In this document: one piece after another, positions 43,178 to 52,316 of the stretch
How the letters are laid out: each line of letters begins with the position of its first letter
Numbering within the stretch: the first letter of the stretch is position 1
Assembly: GCA_013697245.1 (NCBI GenBank)
Contig: JACCXH010000056.1
Location: forward strand, 1 to 64,000
DNA length: 64,000 nt
Origin: Bacteroidota bacterium
Lineage (GTDB): Bacteria; Bacteroidota; Bacteroidia; B-17B0; Aurantibacillaceae
Direction of reading: 5' to 3'
Program-made: the position numbers and the translations under genes
Notes under the pieces: model-generated
Database searches by the model: none
What the model was told of the DNA's origin: nothing
Seen by the model: only the letters and a program-made list of their open reading frames with translations

Positions 43178-43876
43178 ATCGGCCGGCTCTATTTTATTAT
43201 CTACCACCGTAAAGAATTGTGTTTTTACCGTTTTTCTTTTTTCGATATATGTTTTATAACCTGCTGTAGAATTTTTGCGGTTATTAATTACATCGGTAAA
43301 ATTTTCGTTCAGTGCAATTAATAATTCGGAAGCTTCGCGTATTACAAAGTTGCCACCACTGTTGGCCGACAGGTAATCTGCCAGGTTATTCTTTATACAA
43401 TGATCAATAAATAAAGGGTTGGCTTTTTGGTTCACTAAAATTCTAACGCCACAAACCTCAGCCATAGAAAGATCTAACACATCGTCAAAAAAATAAGCTA
43501 CTTCGCTTGGTTTAATATTTTCTTGTTCGCAAATAAAATTAAGGGCGTTTATTTTTGCAGCTACTTTAAAAAAAGAATAATTAAAACATTCGCGCCGGCA
43601 AAAATAAAAAGCCGTTTCGTTCTTCTCGCCGCTAATAACGGCTGTTAAAGGCATTTGGCCGTTCTTCATAAAATGAGAATACCTTAACAAATTGGTGCCC
43701 ATGCTATCTACCTCACTAAAATTACTGCCACCGGTATTGTTTTTTTGGCCGTTATTAAAAACGCCATCCCAATCAAAAATAAAAGCTTTAATTTGACAGA
43801 GTTTATTTTGGATCTCAGAGATCGGCGTAATAAATTTTGCGCCCAAATTTAAATATGCATTTTCAATTTCTTTCAT
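43169..43876 (-). CDS. HAD phosphatase, KdsC-like
   Basis: 235 residues. HAD motif I is FIFDWDGVFNNG (Asp35, Asp37), with TAVISGEKNETAFYF (motif II region) and a VAYFFDDVLD motif III/IV-like block. It resembles the KdsC family that dephosphorylates 3-deoxy-aldulosonic acid phosphates, with an extra C-terminal tail from about residue 190. It is directly downstream of the transaldolase-CBS gene, but an intrinsic terminator lies between them and ends right at its start codon. Confidence 0.8.
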   Translation of the reverse strand: MKEIENAYLNLGAKFITPISEIQNKLCQIKAFIFDWDGVFNNGQKNNTGGSNFSEVDSMGTNLLRYSHFMKNGQMPLTAVISGEKNETAFYFCRRECFNYSFFKVAAKINALNFICEQENIKPSEVAYFFDDVLDLSMAEVCGVRILVNQKANPLFIDHCIKNNLADYLSANSGGNFVIREASELLIALNENFTDVINNRKNSTAGYKTYIEKRKTVKTQFFTVVDNKIEPADLT

Positions 43877-43903
43877 AAAAAAAGCCCTTTAAGATAAAAG
43901 GGC
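43877..43903 (-). terminator. Terminator of the transaldolase-CBS gene
   Basis: On the minus strand: GCCCTTT (43897-43903 side) pairs with AAAGGGC (43884-43890 side) around a six-base loop, then seven T residues that run straight into the ATG of the HAD phosphatase gene. Confidence 0.82.
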
Positions 43904-43913
43904 TTAGATTTTT

Positions 43914-44924
43914 TTAAGATTTTAAGTCCTGAATATCCAGCATGCCAACAGGTTTGCCGTTATTGGTAACCACAATGGTATCTACATTTGTTTTCTTAAA
44001 TAATGTATTGGCATCGTTTAATAACACATCCCCATCAATTGTAATTGGTTCGCGGTATTCTAGATCGCTTAATTTTTTAGTTAAGATATCGCGGCCTTTT
44101 TCGCCTAATAATTTACGCAAGCTTCCATCAGTAAACACACCTTTAATGCTGCCGTCTTTTTTAACTACTGTAATAGCGCCGAAATTAAATTCAGTCAATT
44201 TAATGATCGCATCTGTAATGTTGGTGTCTTCTGAAACAATAGGATTAACACCATTGATAGCCTCTTTTACTTTTACCATCATTAAACGGGTATCCATTAT
44301 AAATTGATCGGTGCCAACAGTAGTAAAATTATTTTCGGTTAATTGTTTTAATATCTTTAGCGGTACAGTAATGGTGTGAACGCCAATATTAATAGCATTT
44401 CGTACATGCTCAACCGTTCTAACGGACGAGAACATGATCTTAGTATCATAACCGTAGATCTCAACTGCATCTACACATTGTTCTACCAGCGCTAATGCAT
44501 CATGGCCCTGATCTTGTAAACGACCTACCAACGGGCAAACATAAGTAGCGCCGGCCTGCATAGCCATATAAGCTTGTTGCAGGGTGTAAACCAAATGCAC
44601 GTTCACTAAATAACCTTTATCGCGGAGTAGTTTGCAGGCGCGAACACCTTCTAACGAAACAGGAATTTTAAATACCGTTTTTGTAGGATCTAAGCCTAGT
44701 TTTATCTGGCGCTCGGCTTCTGCCAATACTTCTTCGGCTGTGTTGCCAAGGGCTTCTATTTGAAGCACCGGAACCACCTTGCTTAGTTTTACAATAGTGC
44801 CATCAATATCAGTAATACCTTCCTTTTGCATAAAGGTAGGGGTAGTTGTTAATCCATTAAGGAAGCCTAATTTAAAACCTTCTTCAATTTCTTTGAGGTT
44901 CGCCGAGTCTAAGTATAATTCCAT
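43914..44924 (-). CDS. Transaldolase/fructose-6-phosphate aldolase-like protein fused to CBS pair
   Basis: 336 residues. Residues 1 to about 220 form a TalC/FSA-like barrel: MELYLDSANL with Asp6, LTTTPTFM where E. coli FSA has TTNPS, the Schiff-base Lys86 in TVFKIPVSLEGV, YVCPLVGRLQDQG and VHTITVPLKILKQL. Residues about 225-336 hold two CBS motifs (ITDAIIKLTEFNFGAITVVKKDGS, TNVDTIVVTNNGKPVGMLDIQD), like the CBS pair of arabinose-5-phosphate isomerases. Asn28 is replaced by Thr, and the FSA Thr109 position is His, so the reaction may differ from canonical FSA. The CBS pair may bind nucleotides or sugars as a regulator. Confidence 0.85.
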   Translation of the reverse strand: MELYLDSANLKEIEEGFKLGFLNGLTTTPTFMQKEGITDIDGTIVKLSKVVPVLQIEALGNTAEEVLAEAERQIKLGLDPTKTVFKIPVSLEGVRACKLLRDKGYLVNVHLVYTLQQAYMAMQAGATYVCPLVGRLQDQGHDALALVEQCVDAVEIYGYDTKIMFSSVRTVEHVRNAINIGVHTITVPLKILKQLTENNFTTVGTDQFIMDTRLMMVKVKEAINGVNPIVSEDTNITDAIIKLTEFNFGAITVVKKDGSIKGVFTDGSLRKLLGEKGRDILTKKLSDLEYREPITIDGDVLLNDANTLFKKTNVDTIVVTNNGKPVGMLDIQDLKS

Positions 44925-44996
44925 TTTTATGTATTAAATTAAAGCGTAAAGAAACTAAAAAAAATTGGATTTTATAGTATTGGTTATAAACAAGAA

Positions 44997-45026
44997 AGCC
45001 CCGAATAGATCCGGGGCATTCATAAA
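44997..45026 (-). terminator. Terminator of the small T9SS protein gene
   Basis: GCCCCG (44997-45002) pairs with CGGGGC (45011-45016) across an eight-base loop. The minus-strand gene ends at 45043, 27 bases upstream in transcription. Confidence 0.75.
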
Positions 45027-45042
45027 TTTTTAAAAAAAATAC

Positions 45043-45816
45043 TTATTTAATGATCAGTTTTTTGGTAACAGAACTGTTTGCCATTTTTATTTGCGCAAAA
45101 TAAATTCCGGGGCTTAATTCGCTCACACTAAGATCAACTTTGTTCTTACCTTCTGCAATAGTAATTGTTCTTTCAGAAACAACTGCACCTAAAGCATTAT
45201 AAATACTTACTTTAGCATCCATTGCTTTTTGCGAAGTAACTTTTAATACGGTAGCATCGGTAGCAGGATTTGGGAATAATTCTAAAGCAGATAATACATT
45301 AGAACTTAACTCCGAAATGCCTAAAGGACCATTATACTTAATACTGAATTGTACCGAATCGCTTAGGGTTGCGGTATTATAAACAGTATATTTTACAAGG
45401 CTGTAGCCCACAGTAGATACCTCATCAAGATCGGTAGTGATGTATTGATTCGGTCCCTGAAGATCTGTAGTACTATTTCCTCCGGGAATGCTTGTTGGGC
45501 CTGCGGTATAGGTATCTGCCAGATAACAATTCTGCGCAAAGCAAAAATGAGCTTTGGCAACATTAGTAGTTGTGGTTGACGCGTGCAAGACAATATCATA
45601 ACGCTTTAAAACATATGATTTTGTTGAACTGCTTGTGTTTTTTATATCAAAATCATATGTAGCTGTATTTCCGGCAACTGTAGTAGCTTCAATTATTTGG
45701 TTTGGCGCCATGGCAACTACGTTATTGGTATTTGTCATATTACTAATCAAAATACTTGATTGCGAAAAGCCTTTTAAACAAAAAAGCGAAGCTAAAATAA
45801 ATAAAGATTTTTTCAT
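45043..45816 (-). CDS. Secreted protein with T9SS type A sorting domain
   Basis: 257 residues from the ATG at 45816 (signal peptide MKKSLFILASLFCLKGFSQS). A small beta-sandwich-like region (about 30-170) is followed by the sorting domain: ELFPNPATDATVLKV, IYNALGAVVSERTI, LSVSELSPGIYFAQI, ending KKLIIK. It is exported through T9SS. The N-terminal domain is unassigned. It is downstream of the Omp28-like cluster, separated by a terminator. Confidence 0.85.
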   Translation of the reverse strand: MKKSLFILASLFCLKGFSQSSILISNMTNTNNVVAMAPNQIIEATTVAGNTATYDFDIKNTSSSTKSYVLKRYDIVLHASTTTTNVAKAHFCFAQNCYLADTYTAGPTSIPGGNSTTDLQGPNQYITTDLDEVSTVGYSLVKYTVYNTATLSDSVQFSIKYNGPLGISELSSNVLSALELFPNPATDATVLKVTSQKAMDAKVSIYNALGAVVSERTITIAEGKNKVDLSVSELSPGIYFAQIKMANSSVTKKLIIK

Positions 45817-45829
45817 TTTTATAAGTTTA

Positions 45830-45858
45830 AAAAGCCTTAGCAAATTGCTAAGGCTTTT
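45830..45858 (-). terminator. Terminator of Omp28-like paralogue A
   Basis: AAAAGCCTTAGCAA (45830-45843) and TTGCTAAGGCTTTT (45845-45858) form a perfect 14-bp palindrome immediately after the gene at 45872-47869. Confidence 0.85.
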
Positions 45859-45871
45859 ATTAATTCAATTA

Positions 45872-47869
45872 TTATTTAGTAACAGTTAATTTTTTAACCA
45901 TCGAACCGTTTGTAGATTCAACAGATACAGTATATAAACCGTTTGCAAAATTAGTAGCGTCTAATTGTAAAGTGTTGATACCAACAGCTAATTCAATTTG
46001 TTTGCTGAAAACAATTTGTCCTAATGTATTAAATACCACTACGTTTGCATTACCAGCAGTAACCGCGTTAATTTTTAAATTAGTTTCGCCCCTGGTTGGG
46101 TTAGGGTAAACTTCAAAACTAACATTGCTGTTAGCCGTTGTTTTAATTGAAGTTGGGTTAGCTTGTGATAAATTGATATTATCAACATACATGTTATTAC
46201 CATAATCAGAAGTAGAAACAAATTTTACTAATGCCGTTGAACTATTTGCTAATGAAGGCAAAGCTAAAGTAACTGTTTTCCATTGTGAAGCAGTTGGAAT
46301 GAAAGCAGCAGTAGTAAGTGGCGCAGTAGCTAAAACAGTTCCTGCCTGACTAAAGATGTTAGTCCAGGTAGAACCACAATTGGTAGAAACCATAACGTCT
46401 AACTGGTCATTCTCGTTATTTGGTGTAGCTGTATAAAAAGCATAAGCCACATCAAAAGATAATACCGGAGAAGTTACAGCAGTAAGATCTGTTGGGGGTA
46501 AATAAAGTTCATCTTTATCACCAACAACACCATTATTAAAGAAGTCAGATTTAGACGCACCAGTATTAGAGCCATAAGCACCTACAGCACCATTTCTTGT
46601 CCAGGTATAACCACCATCAGGATTAACAATCGTCCAGTTTGTTGGAGGGTAAGTTGCCGCAGTAAAAGGTTCTACAACAGGTCCGGCAAAATAAGTTGGC
46701 GAGCAAACAAAAGATGTTTTAACCGTATTGTTTGAGTTGTTGAATTCGCCACCACTTACAGCGGTAATGTTATAAGAATAAGTATGAGAACCAGGAGTAG
46801 TAGTAATTAAATTTAATGGAATAGTAGTAGAAGCACCAGCTGCTAAGTTACCGGTCCAAACAACGTTTGCACCAACTGAAGCATCTAAAGTAGGTGATAC
46901 TGTAAATGCTGTAATTGCATTAGTACCGTTATTTTTAATAGTTGCAGTAGGTATTAAAGTTGTAGAACAAACTACGGCTCCAATGTTTGCAGACATAGCT
47001 TTAGCATCGTTAGCTAAACCAACTGTGTTTGATAACGCAGCTTGTTTAACCTGGTAGTTACCATCATCTTGTATAAAACCAACAAAAGCAACCTGAGACT
47101 TGTCTCTGATATAAGAAGGTAATACGCAATTAATAGTAAAGGTTTGAGTTTGTCCGTTGATCCAACCAGAAGCCATTGGTGTACCGGTTTGAATGTTTGG
47201 GAAAGATTTTACGGCCACATCCTGGAAAAAAGTTTCGCCATTAGTTCCCGGTTGTGTAGCAAATTGAATGTTTCTTTCTGTCATTACTAAACGGTATACT
47301 AAAGCGCCTGATGAAGTATAATTCATAGATGCTGTGATATTTACTGTTAATGTAACTGCCGTATAACTTGGATTCCAAGCACGGTTCATTGTAATAGTGA
47401 ATGGCGAAGAAATTGCCGATGAACTGGCAAATAACGAAGAACTGCCATAAAAAGCATGATCGCTTGCAGCTGTGCTTGATGGTACAGCCCATAAGTGACC
47501 TCCATCAATTCTGGCTTGTGGCGCAGAGTTAATACCGTTTGTTATAGTAGTTGTAGGCGTGTATTGTTGAGGGTAACCGTATCCTGCAGAAGCAATAGAA
47601 TGGTAACGCCAATCAATTTCAGCTTGGTTTGTTAGGTATAGTGACCAGGTGTTTGTTGGAGCAGAAGGAATAGGCACCTGCCATTTTAGTGCAATTACTT
47701 TAGTGATGTTTGTTGGCGACAATAAAGTAGCGTTAAGGGCTGGGTTTGTTGAAGCACACGGGGGACAATTCTCTCCTGTGAATTCTTCGAATAATGACAT
47801 ACGTGGAGATTGAGCTACAGCTACAACTCCTGCAATCACTAATCCAAATGTTAATAGATTTTTTTTCAT
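45872..47869 (-). CDS. Omp28-like T9SS cargo with thioredoxin-like CPPC domain (paralogue A)
   Basis: 665 residues. After the signal peptide (ends VAVAQ) comes a thioredoxin-like region with LFEEFTGENCPPCASTNP, the CxxC-bearing motif of Omp28-related proteins. Then come beta-sandwich domains (about 290-560) and a type A sorting domain (FEVYPNPTRGETNLKI to the end). Reactive CPPC suggests a thiol-redox or disulfide-linked surface protein, but activity is not shown. It has its own promoter and terminator and is one of three tandem paralogues. Confidence 0.88.
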   Translation of the reverse strand: MKKNLLTFGLVIAGVVAVAQSPRMSLFEEFTGENCPPCASTNPALNATLLSPTNITKVIALKWQVPIPSAPTNTWSLYLTNQAEIDWRYHSIASAGYGYPQQYTPTTTITNGINSAPQARIDGGHLWAVPSSTAASDHAFYGSSSLFASSSAISSPFTITMNRAWNPSYTAVTLTVNITASMNYTSSGALVYRLVMTERNIQFATQPGTNGETFFQDVAVKSFPNIQTGTPMASGWINGQTQTFTINCVLPSYIRDKSQVAFVGFIQDDGNYQVKQAALSNTVGLANDAKAMSANIGAVVCSTTLIPTATIKNNGTNAITAFTVSPTLDASVGANVVWTGNLAAGASTTIPLNLITTTPGSHTYSYNITAVSGGEFNNSNNTVKTSFVCSPTYFAGPVVEPFTAATYPPTNWTIVNPDGGYTWTRNGAVGAYGSNTGASKSDFFNNGVVGDKDELYLPPTDLTAVTSPVLSFDVAYAFYTATPNNENDQLDVMVSTNCGSTWTNIFSQAGTVLATAPLTTAAFIPTASQWKTVTLALPSLANSSTALVKFVSTSDYGNNMYVDNINLSQANPTSIKTTANSNVSFEVYPNPTRGETNLKINAVTAGNANVVVFNTLGQIVFSKQIELAVGINTLQLDATNFANGLYTVSVESTNGSMVKKLTVTK

Positions 47870-47910
47870 GTGATTTAAATTTTAAATTGATTTAGTTATT
47901 AATAGTCAAA

Positions 47911-47942
47911 CAAATATAGCGATCAAACCTTAATATATCAAA
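47911..47942 (-). promoter_or_regulatory. Promoter of Omp28-like paralogue A
   Basis: On the minus strand: TTTG (47942-47939), 20-base spacer, TATATTTG (47918-47911), about 41 bases before the ATG. Confidence 0.7.
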
Positions 47943-48070
47943 TAGAATTTTGTTAAAAACAGAGTGCCGCTCGTTTAGGGTCTATTTTCAATGTTTATAG
48001 GCCTTACAGAGGATTTTTTGCCAAAAAAAAGCCTGATTTTTTTACTTCTTAACATAACTGGGCCAAATAA

Positions 48071-48101
48071 AAAAGGCCGCCTTTTTCAAAAGCGGCCTTT
48101 T
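48071..48101 (-). terminator. Terminator of Omp28-like paralogue B
   Basis: GGCCGC (48075-48080) pairs with GCGGCC (48092-48097), extended by flanking A and T runs, 19 bases after the stop of the gene at 48120-50120. Confidence 0.85.
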
Positions 48102-48119
48102 ATGTTCTTAAAATTAAAT

Positions 48120-50120
48120 TTATTTAGAAATGATCAGTTTTTTTGTTTGTTTATTTTTATCCGATTCCATCACAACAATATAAACTCCTGCGGCTAAATT
48201 TTTACAATCCAAACTTACATTATTTGATCCTGCATTTAATTTATATTTTTTGTTGTAAACCATTTGTCCGATAGAGTTGGTAACTGTTAATTTTATTTCC
48301 TGGTCGTTTAATGCAGTTAAAAAAACAGTAGCTTCATCTGCTGCAGGATTTGGATAAACATCAAACGCAGCATTAAACGCAACACTATTCTTAATGGCGG
48401 TTAGATTAGATTGTTGTAAATTAATATTATCTAAGAACAACCTGTTACCAGCATTGCTCTTACCCCAGAATTTAACCAGCAGTTGTGGTGCATTAGAATA
48501 AGTAGTTAAAGGCACAATGGCTGTTGACCATTGCGATGCAGTTGGAACAAAAAAAGTAAGGCTGTTGGTTGGTGCAGTAGCCATACTCGAGCCGCCATTA
48601 GCCCACACCATGTTCCAGGTATTACCGCAATCGCCGGATACGAATGCTTTTAAAGAATCTTTGCTGGTTGTAAAGATCTGGCAGTAAGAAAGATCAAAAC
48701 TTAATTCAGGCAAAGTAATTCCTGTAAGATCGGTTGGTGGTAAATAGATCTCATCAATGTCGCCATTAGTGATGGAGTTAACCTGAAATAACATTGACTC
48801 TGCACTTGTACCGTATCCACCGGCTATTGCTGTTCTTGTAAAAGTATTCACACCATTATCCAAATTAAATAATGCCCAATTGGTTGGCGGGAAAGTAGTA
48901 CTTACAAAACCTTCTGTTACAGGACCGGGGAAATTAGTTGTAGGCGTAATAAAGAATATTTTTTTTGTGTTATTGCTCATTACAACATCGCCGCCGCTAA
49001 CACCCGTAATGTTATATGAATAGGTATGCGCACCCGAAGAAGTGCTGATTACATTCATCACAAGATTTGTAGTAGCAGTTGGTGCTAAATTTCCTGTCCA
49101 AAAAATATTTGCTCCCGTAACACCATCCAGTACCGGTGTTACTGTCATTGCAGTAATGGCATTTATACCATTATTTTTTATTGTTACGCTTGGCATTAAT
49201 GTATTGGTACATTGAACAGAAGGGATTGAGATAGAAACCGCTTTTGCGTCATTTGGAATTGCCGGCTGTAAAGTTCTTGCTGCTTGATAAATTAGTCGTG
49301 TACCATCATCCTGCACAAAACCAACAAAAGACATTTGGCCTTTATCATAAACATAAGAAGGAACAGCGCAGTTAACAACAAAGGTTTGCGTTTGCCCTGC
49401 TGTCCATGTGTTCGGTAAAACAGTACCCATGCTTGTTACAGCAGTGCCTGTAGTAGCGGTTGGATATGATTTTCGAACGGCATCATAAAAATCTTTTTCG
49501 CCATTTGTTCCTGGAGGCGAATCAAAATTAATTGTTCTTTCAACCAAACATAAACGATAAACCAAAGTACCGGTAGATGTAAATGCTGTAGAAGATTGTA
49601 CAGTTACAGTAACTGCACAGTTACTGAAAGTAGCGTCCCATGCGGTGCTCATGTTAATTGAAAAATTAGTGGTTTGTGATTGTGCACTGCTAATAACGGC
49701 ATTGCTAATATAGAATGGATGATCGGATGTTGCGCCAAAATCCCATTGATGCCTTCCGTCTAAACGACCGGCAGGTGCAGAGTTAATGCCACTTGTAACC
49801 GCATTGGTTGGCGTATTTTGGCTTGGATAACCATAACCACCTGAAGCACTTGATTTGTAACGCCAGTCAATTTCTGCTTGATTAGTTCTGTATAATGACC
49901 AGGTTAAAGATGGCGCCGAAGGAATTGGCACCTGCCATTTAATGGCGATAACTTTTGGGGCATTGGTGGCAGATAACAAAGTAATATTTAATGCCGGGTT
50001 TGTAGAGGCACAAGGGTTACAATTTTCACCGGTAAATTCTTCAAATAACGATGTGCGAATTTGAGCTGAAGAAAATAAGCTGCAAATTACGAATGCAAAA
50101 ATGAAGTAAGTTTTTTTCAT
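48120..50120 (-). CDS. Omp28-like T9SS cargo with CNPC motif (paralogue B)
   Basis: 666 residues, same architecture as its neighbours: signal peptide (ends CSLFSSAQ), LFEEFTGENCNPCASTNP (CNPC in place of CPPC), beta-sandwich middle, and the sorting domain from AFDVYPNPAADEATVFL to the end. It shares the insert with GGYGYPSQNTPTNAVTSG with paralogue A, which paralogue C lacks. The altered CxxC would change the redox potential of the pair. Confidence 0.88.
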   Translation of the reverse strand: MKKTYFIFAFVICSLFSSAQIRTSLFEEFTGENCNPCASTNPALNITLLSATNAPKVIAIKWQVPIPSAPSLTWSLYRTNQAEIDWRYKSSASGGYGYPSQNTPTNAVTSGINSAPAGRLDGRHQWDFGATSDHPFYISNAVISSAQSQTTNFSINMSTAWDATFSNCAVTVTVQSSTAFTSTGTLVYRLCLVERTINFDSPPGTNGEKDFYDAVRKSYPTATTGTAVTSMGTVLPNTWTAGQTQTFVVNCAVPSYVYDKGQMSFVGFVQDDGTRLIYQAARTLQPAIPNDAKAVSISIPSVQCTNTLMPSVTIKNNGINAITAMTVTPVLDGVTGANIFWTGNLAPTATTNLVMNVISTSSGAHTYSYNITGVSGGDVVMSNNTKKIFFITPTTNFPGPVTEGFVSTTFPPTNWALFNLDNGVNTFTRTAIAGGYGTSAESMLFQVNSITNGDIDEIYLPPTDLTGITLPELSFDLSYCQIFTTSKDSLKAFVSGDCGNTWNMVWANGGSSMATAPTNSLTFFVPTASQWSTAIVPLTTYSNAPQLLVKFWGKSNAGNRLFLDNINLQQSNLTAIKNSVAFNAAFDVYPNPAADEATVFLTALNDQEIKLTVTNSIGQMVYNKKYKLNAGSNNVSLDCKNLAAGVYIVVMESDKNKQTKKLIISK

Positions 50121-50211
50121 TCAATATAATTTTAAAAGTTTATTTGATTTAGGACGGAGCCATCTAAGTTAAGTATCAATTTATAAAAAGACAATATTAT
50201 TATGTTAAAAT

Positions 50212-50242
50212 AAAAAAGGCAGCAATAATATTGCTGCCTTTT
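50212..50242 (-). terminator. Terminator of Omp28-like paralogue C
   Basis: GGCAGCAAT (50218-50226) pairs with ATTGCTGCC (50230-50238) around a three-base loop, with A and T runs on either side, 22 bases after the paralogue C stop. Confidence 0.85.
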
Positions 50243-50263
50243 AAAAATACGTGTAAGCTTAAA

Positions 50264-52180
50264 TTATTTTGAAATAATTAATTTTTTGCTGGTAGAATTT
50301 TTACCGGATTCGATCACTACAAAATAAACACCATTTGCAAGATCTTTAGTTTCTAATTTAAAATTGTTTGTGCCCGGATTAACTGCTATTTGTTTTGTGT
50401 AAACAACTTGTCCGATAGTATTTGTTACCTTAATGTTTGATGTACCTGCATTATCAGATTTAATTTTTAAAGTAACATCGCTGTTTGCCGGATTTGGAAA
50501 AATTGAAATGTTTGCATCATCGCGGTTATTTTTTGCAATACCCGATGGGTTTGCCTGCGAAAGATTAACATTATCAAGATATAAATTGTTTCCATTATCG
50601 TTTGTAGCTCTGAATTTAACTATCACGTTAGAAGTAGCAAAACCGGTAAGCGCGATTGTTTCGGTAAGCCAATCTTGCGCTAAAGGCGCTATAAAAGGGG
50701 CTGTGATAGCTGCACTAGTTGCTAAGACCTGGCCGGCTTTACTGTAAACATTTGTCCATGTTGCACCACAATTGTTTGAAACAAAAACATCCAGTTGGTC
50801 GTTTTCAGAAATACGTTGTGCCTTAGCAATATCAAAAGATAGATTTGGGGTAGATGAACCACTAAGATCAATTGGTGGTAAATATAATTCATCCACATCA
50901 CCAGGAACCGGGTTAGTATAAAAATCAAATTTTATAGCACCATAATCTGCTGAGTTTGCATAACTACCAACGTTTACTACCCTGCTCCATGATGGGCCGT
51001 TGTTAGAGTTTACCCTTGTCCAATTAGTTGGAGGGAAAGTAGACAAAGAAAAATCTTCTATGATCGGTGTTGTTTGATAATTAGATGCAACCAGGTAATT
51101 TACTTTATTTGAAACATTAAAAAAGTTGTAAGGGCTATTCATTAATACTGTAAACGAAAATGTATGCGACCCGGAAGTTGTTCCTGTTGAGGTTGTATTT
51201 AAAACCAAAGTAGTAGATGCACCAACTGCAAGGTTACCGGCCCAAGGTGTAGTTGTTCCTGCAACACCATCGGTATAAGGTGTTACAGTAAAAGAAGTAA
51301 GTGGATTTAAACCATTATTCTTAACTGTAACCTGAGGTGTAATATTCGAAGAACAAGTAACATCCACTTTTGCATCAAGTGCAGTTAAAGCATCTGTAGG
51401 AATTGCCACTTTATCAACTCTAAAAGCCTGAAGAACATTTTTATTTGCTTCGTTTTGAATAAAACCAACAAACGCTACTTCATCTTTTTTCCTGGTATAA
51501 GACGGAATTGGACAATTAAGTGTAAAAGTTTGTGTTTGCCCAATGGTCCACGCGGTAGGTAAACCATAACCACTAACGGTTGGGAAAGATTTAATAGCAG
51601 CATCTTCAAAATTCTTTTCGCCATTAGTTCCAGGTTGTACACTAAATTGAATCAATCTTTCAACCATTACCGTACGAAAATTTAATGCGCTTGCTGTCGT
51701 AAAATTAGCGGTTGCCTGAACAGTAATTGTTAAGTTTACCGAACTACAAAACGGATCCCATGCGCGAACCATATTGATAGAGAATGGTGATGTAATGGCT
51801 TGGGCAGTATTAATTAAACCCGGGCTTACATTTGCAGCATGATCTGATGAAGCACCAAAAACCGTTAAGCTTTGGCCATCCATTCTGCCTTGTGGAGCAG
51901 AGTTAACAGCATAATAGCTCATCCTGGTATTGATCTCAGCAGAGTTTGTTTGGTATAACGACCAGGTATTTGTAGGGGCCGATGGAATAGGTACTTGCCA
52001 TTTTATGGCAATAACTTTCGTTGAATTTGCAGTTAACGTAGCATTTAAACCTGGATTTGTAGAGGCACATGGCGGACATGTCTCACCGGTAAATTCTTCA
52101 AATAAAGATAAACGGGTTGTTTGTGAAAAGGAAGTTAATCCTGCTATCATCAAACCAGCTATTAGTAAATTTTTTTTCAT
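50264..52180 (-). CDS. Omp28-like T9SS cargo with CPPC motif (paralogue C)
   Basis: 638 residues. Signal peptide (ends LTSFSQ), then LFEEFTGETCPPCASTNP, beta-sandwich domains, and the sorting domain from ISIFPNPANSDVTLKI to the end. It is shorter than paralogues A and B mainly because the tyrosine/glycine-rich loop after WSLYQTNSAEI is deleted. A -7 box TATATTTG lies about 37 bases upstream of its ATG. Confidence 0.88.
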   Translation of the reverse strand: MKKNLLIAGLMIAGLTSFSQTTRLSLFEEFTGETCPPCASTNPGLNATLTANSTKVIAIKWQVPIPSAPTNTWSLYQTNSAEINTRMSYYAVNSAPQGRMDGQSLTVFGASSDHAANVSPGLINTAQAITSPFSINMVRAWDPFCSSVNLTITVQATANFTTASALNFRTVMVERLIQFSVQPGTNGEKNFEDAAIKSFPTVSGYGLPTAWTIGQTQTFTLNCPIPSYTRKKDEVAFVGFIQNEANKNVLQAFRVDKVAIPTDALTALDAKVDVTCSSNITPQVTVKNNGLNPLTSFTVTPYTDGVAGTTTPWAGNLAVGASTTLVLNTTSTGTTSGSHTFSFTVLMNSPYNFFNVSNKVNYLVASNYQTTPIIEDFSLSTFPPTNWTRVNSNNGPSWSRVVNVGSYANSADYGAIKFDFYTNPVPGDVDELYLPPIDLSGSSTPNLSFDIAKAQRISENDQLDVFVSNNCGATWTNVYSKAGQVLATSAAITAPFIAPLAQDWLTETIALTGFATSNVIVKFRATNDNGNNLYLDNVNLSQANPSGIAKNNRDDANISIFPNPANSDVTLKIKSDNAGTSNIKVTNTIGQVVYTKQIAVNPGTNNFKLETKDLANGVYFVVIESGKNSTSKKLIISK

Positions 52181-52216
52181 CGTAATTTATTTTAAATGAC
52201 ATATTTTTTAGTATAA

Positions 52217-52224
52217 CAAATATA
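52217..52224 (-). promoter_or_regulatory. -7 element of Omp28-like paralogue C
   Basis: TATATTTG on the minus strand, identical to the -7 box of paralogue A. No -33 box is found at the best spacing. Confidence 0.5.
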
Positions 52225-52300
52225 GCAAACTCTTATTATAACCTATTGCACAAACCGTTAAATATTTGGTACATTTCAACTCTAAATCACAATTTATAGG

Positions 52301-52308
52301 TAATTTTG
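52301..52308 (+). promoter_or_regulatory. -7 element of mfd
   Basis: TAATTTTG matches TAnnTTTG and ends 8 bases before the ATG at 52317. Its place inside the frame of an upstream TTG argues that the downstream ATG is the true start. Confidence 0.55.
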
Positions 52309-52316
52309 CCGCAGAA

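Noticed and set aside
47991-48197. Plus-strand open frame between Omp28-like paralogues
   Set aside because: It runs through a terminator hairpin and antisense to the sorting domain, with low-complexity product.
52266-52316. TTG start for mfd upstream of 52317
   Set aside because: A promoter-like TAnnTTTG lies within that extension, and the ATG at 52317 fits the promoter spacing seen at other genes.
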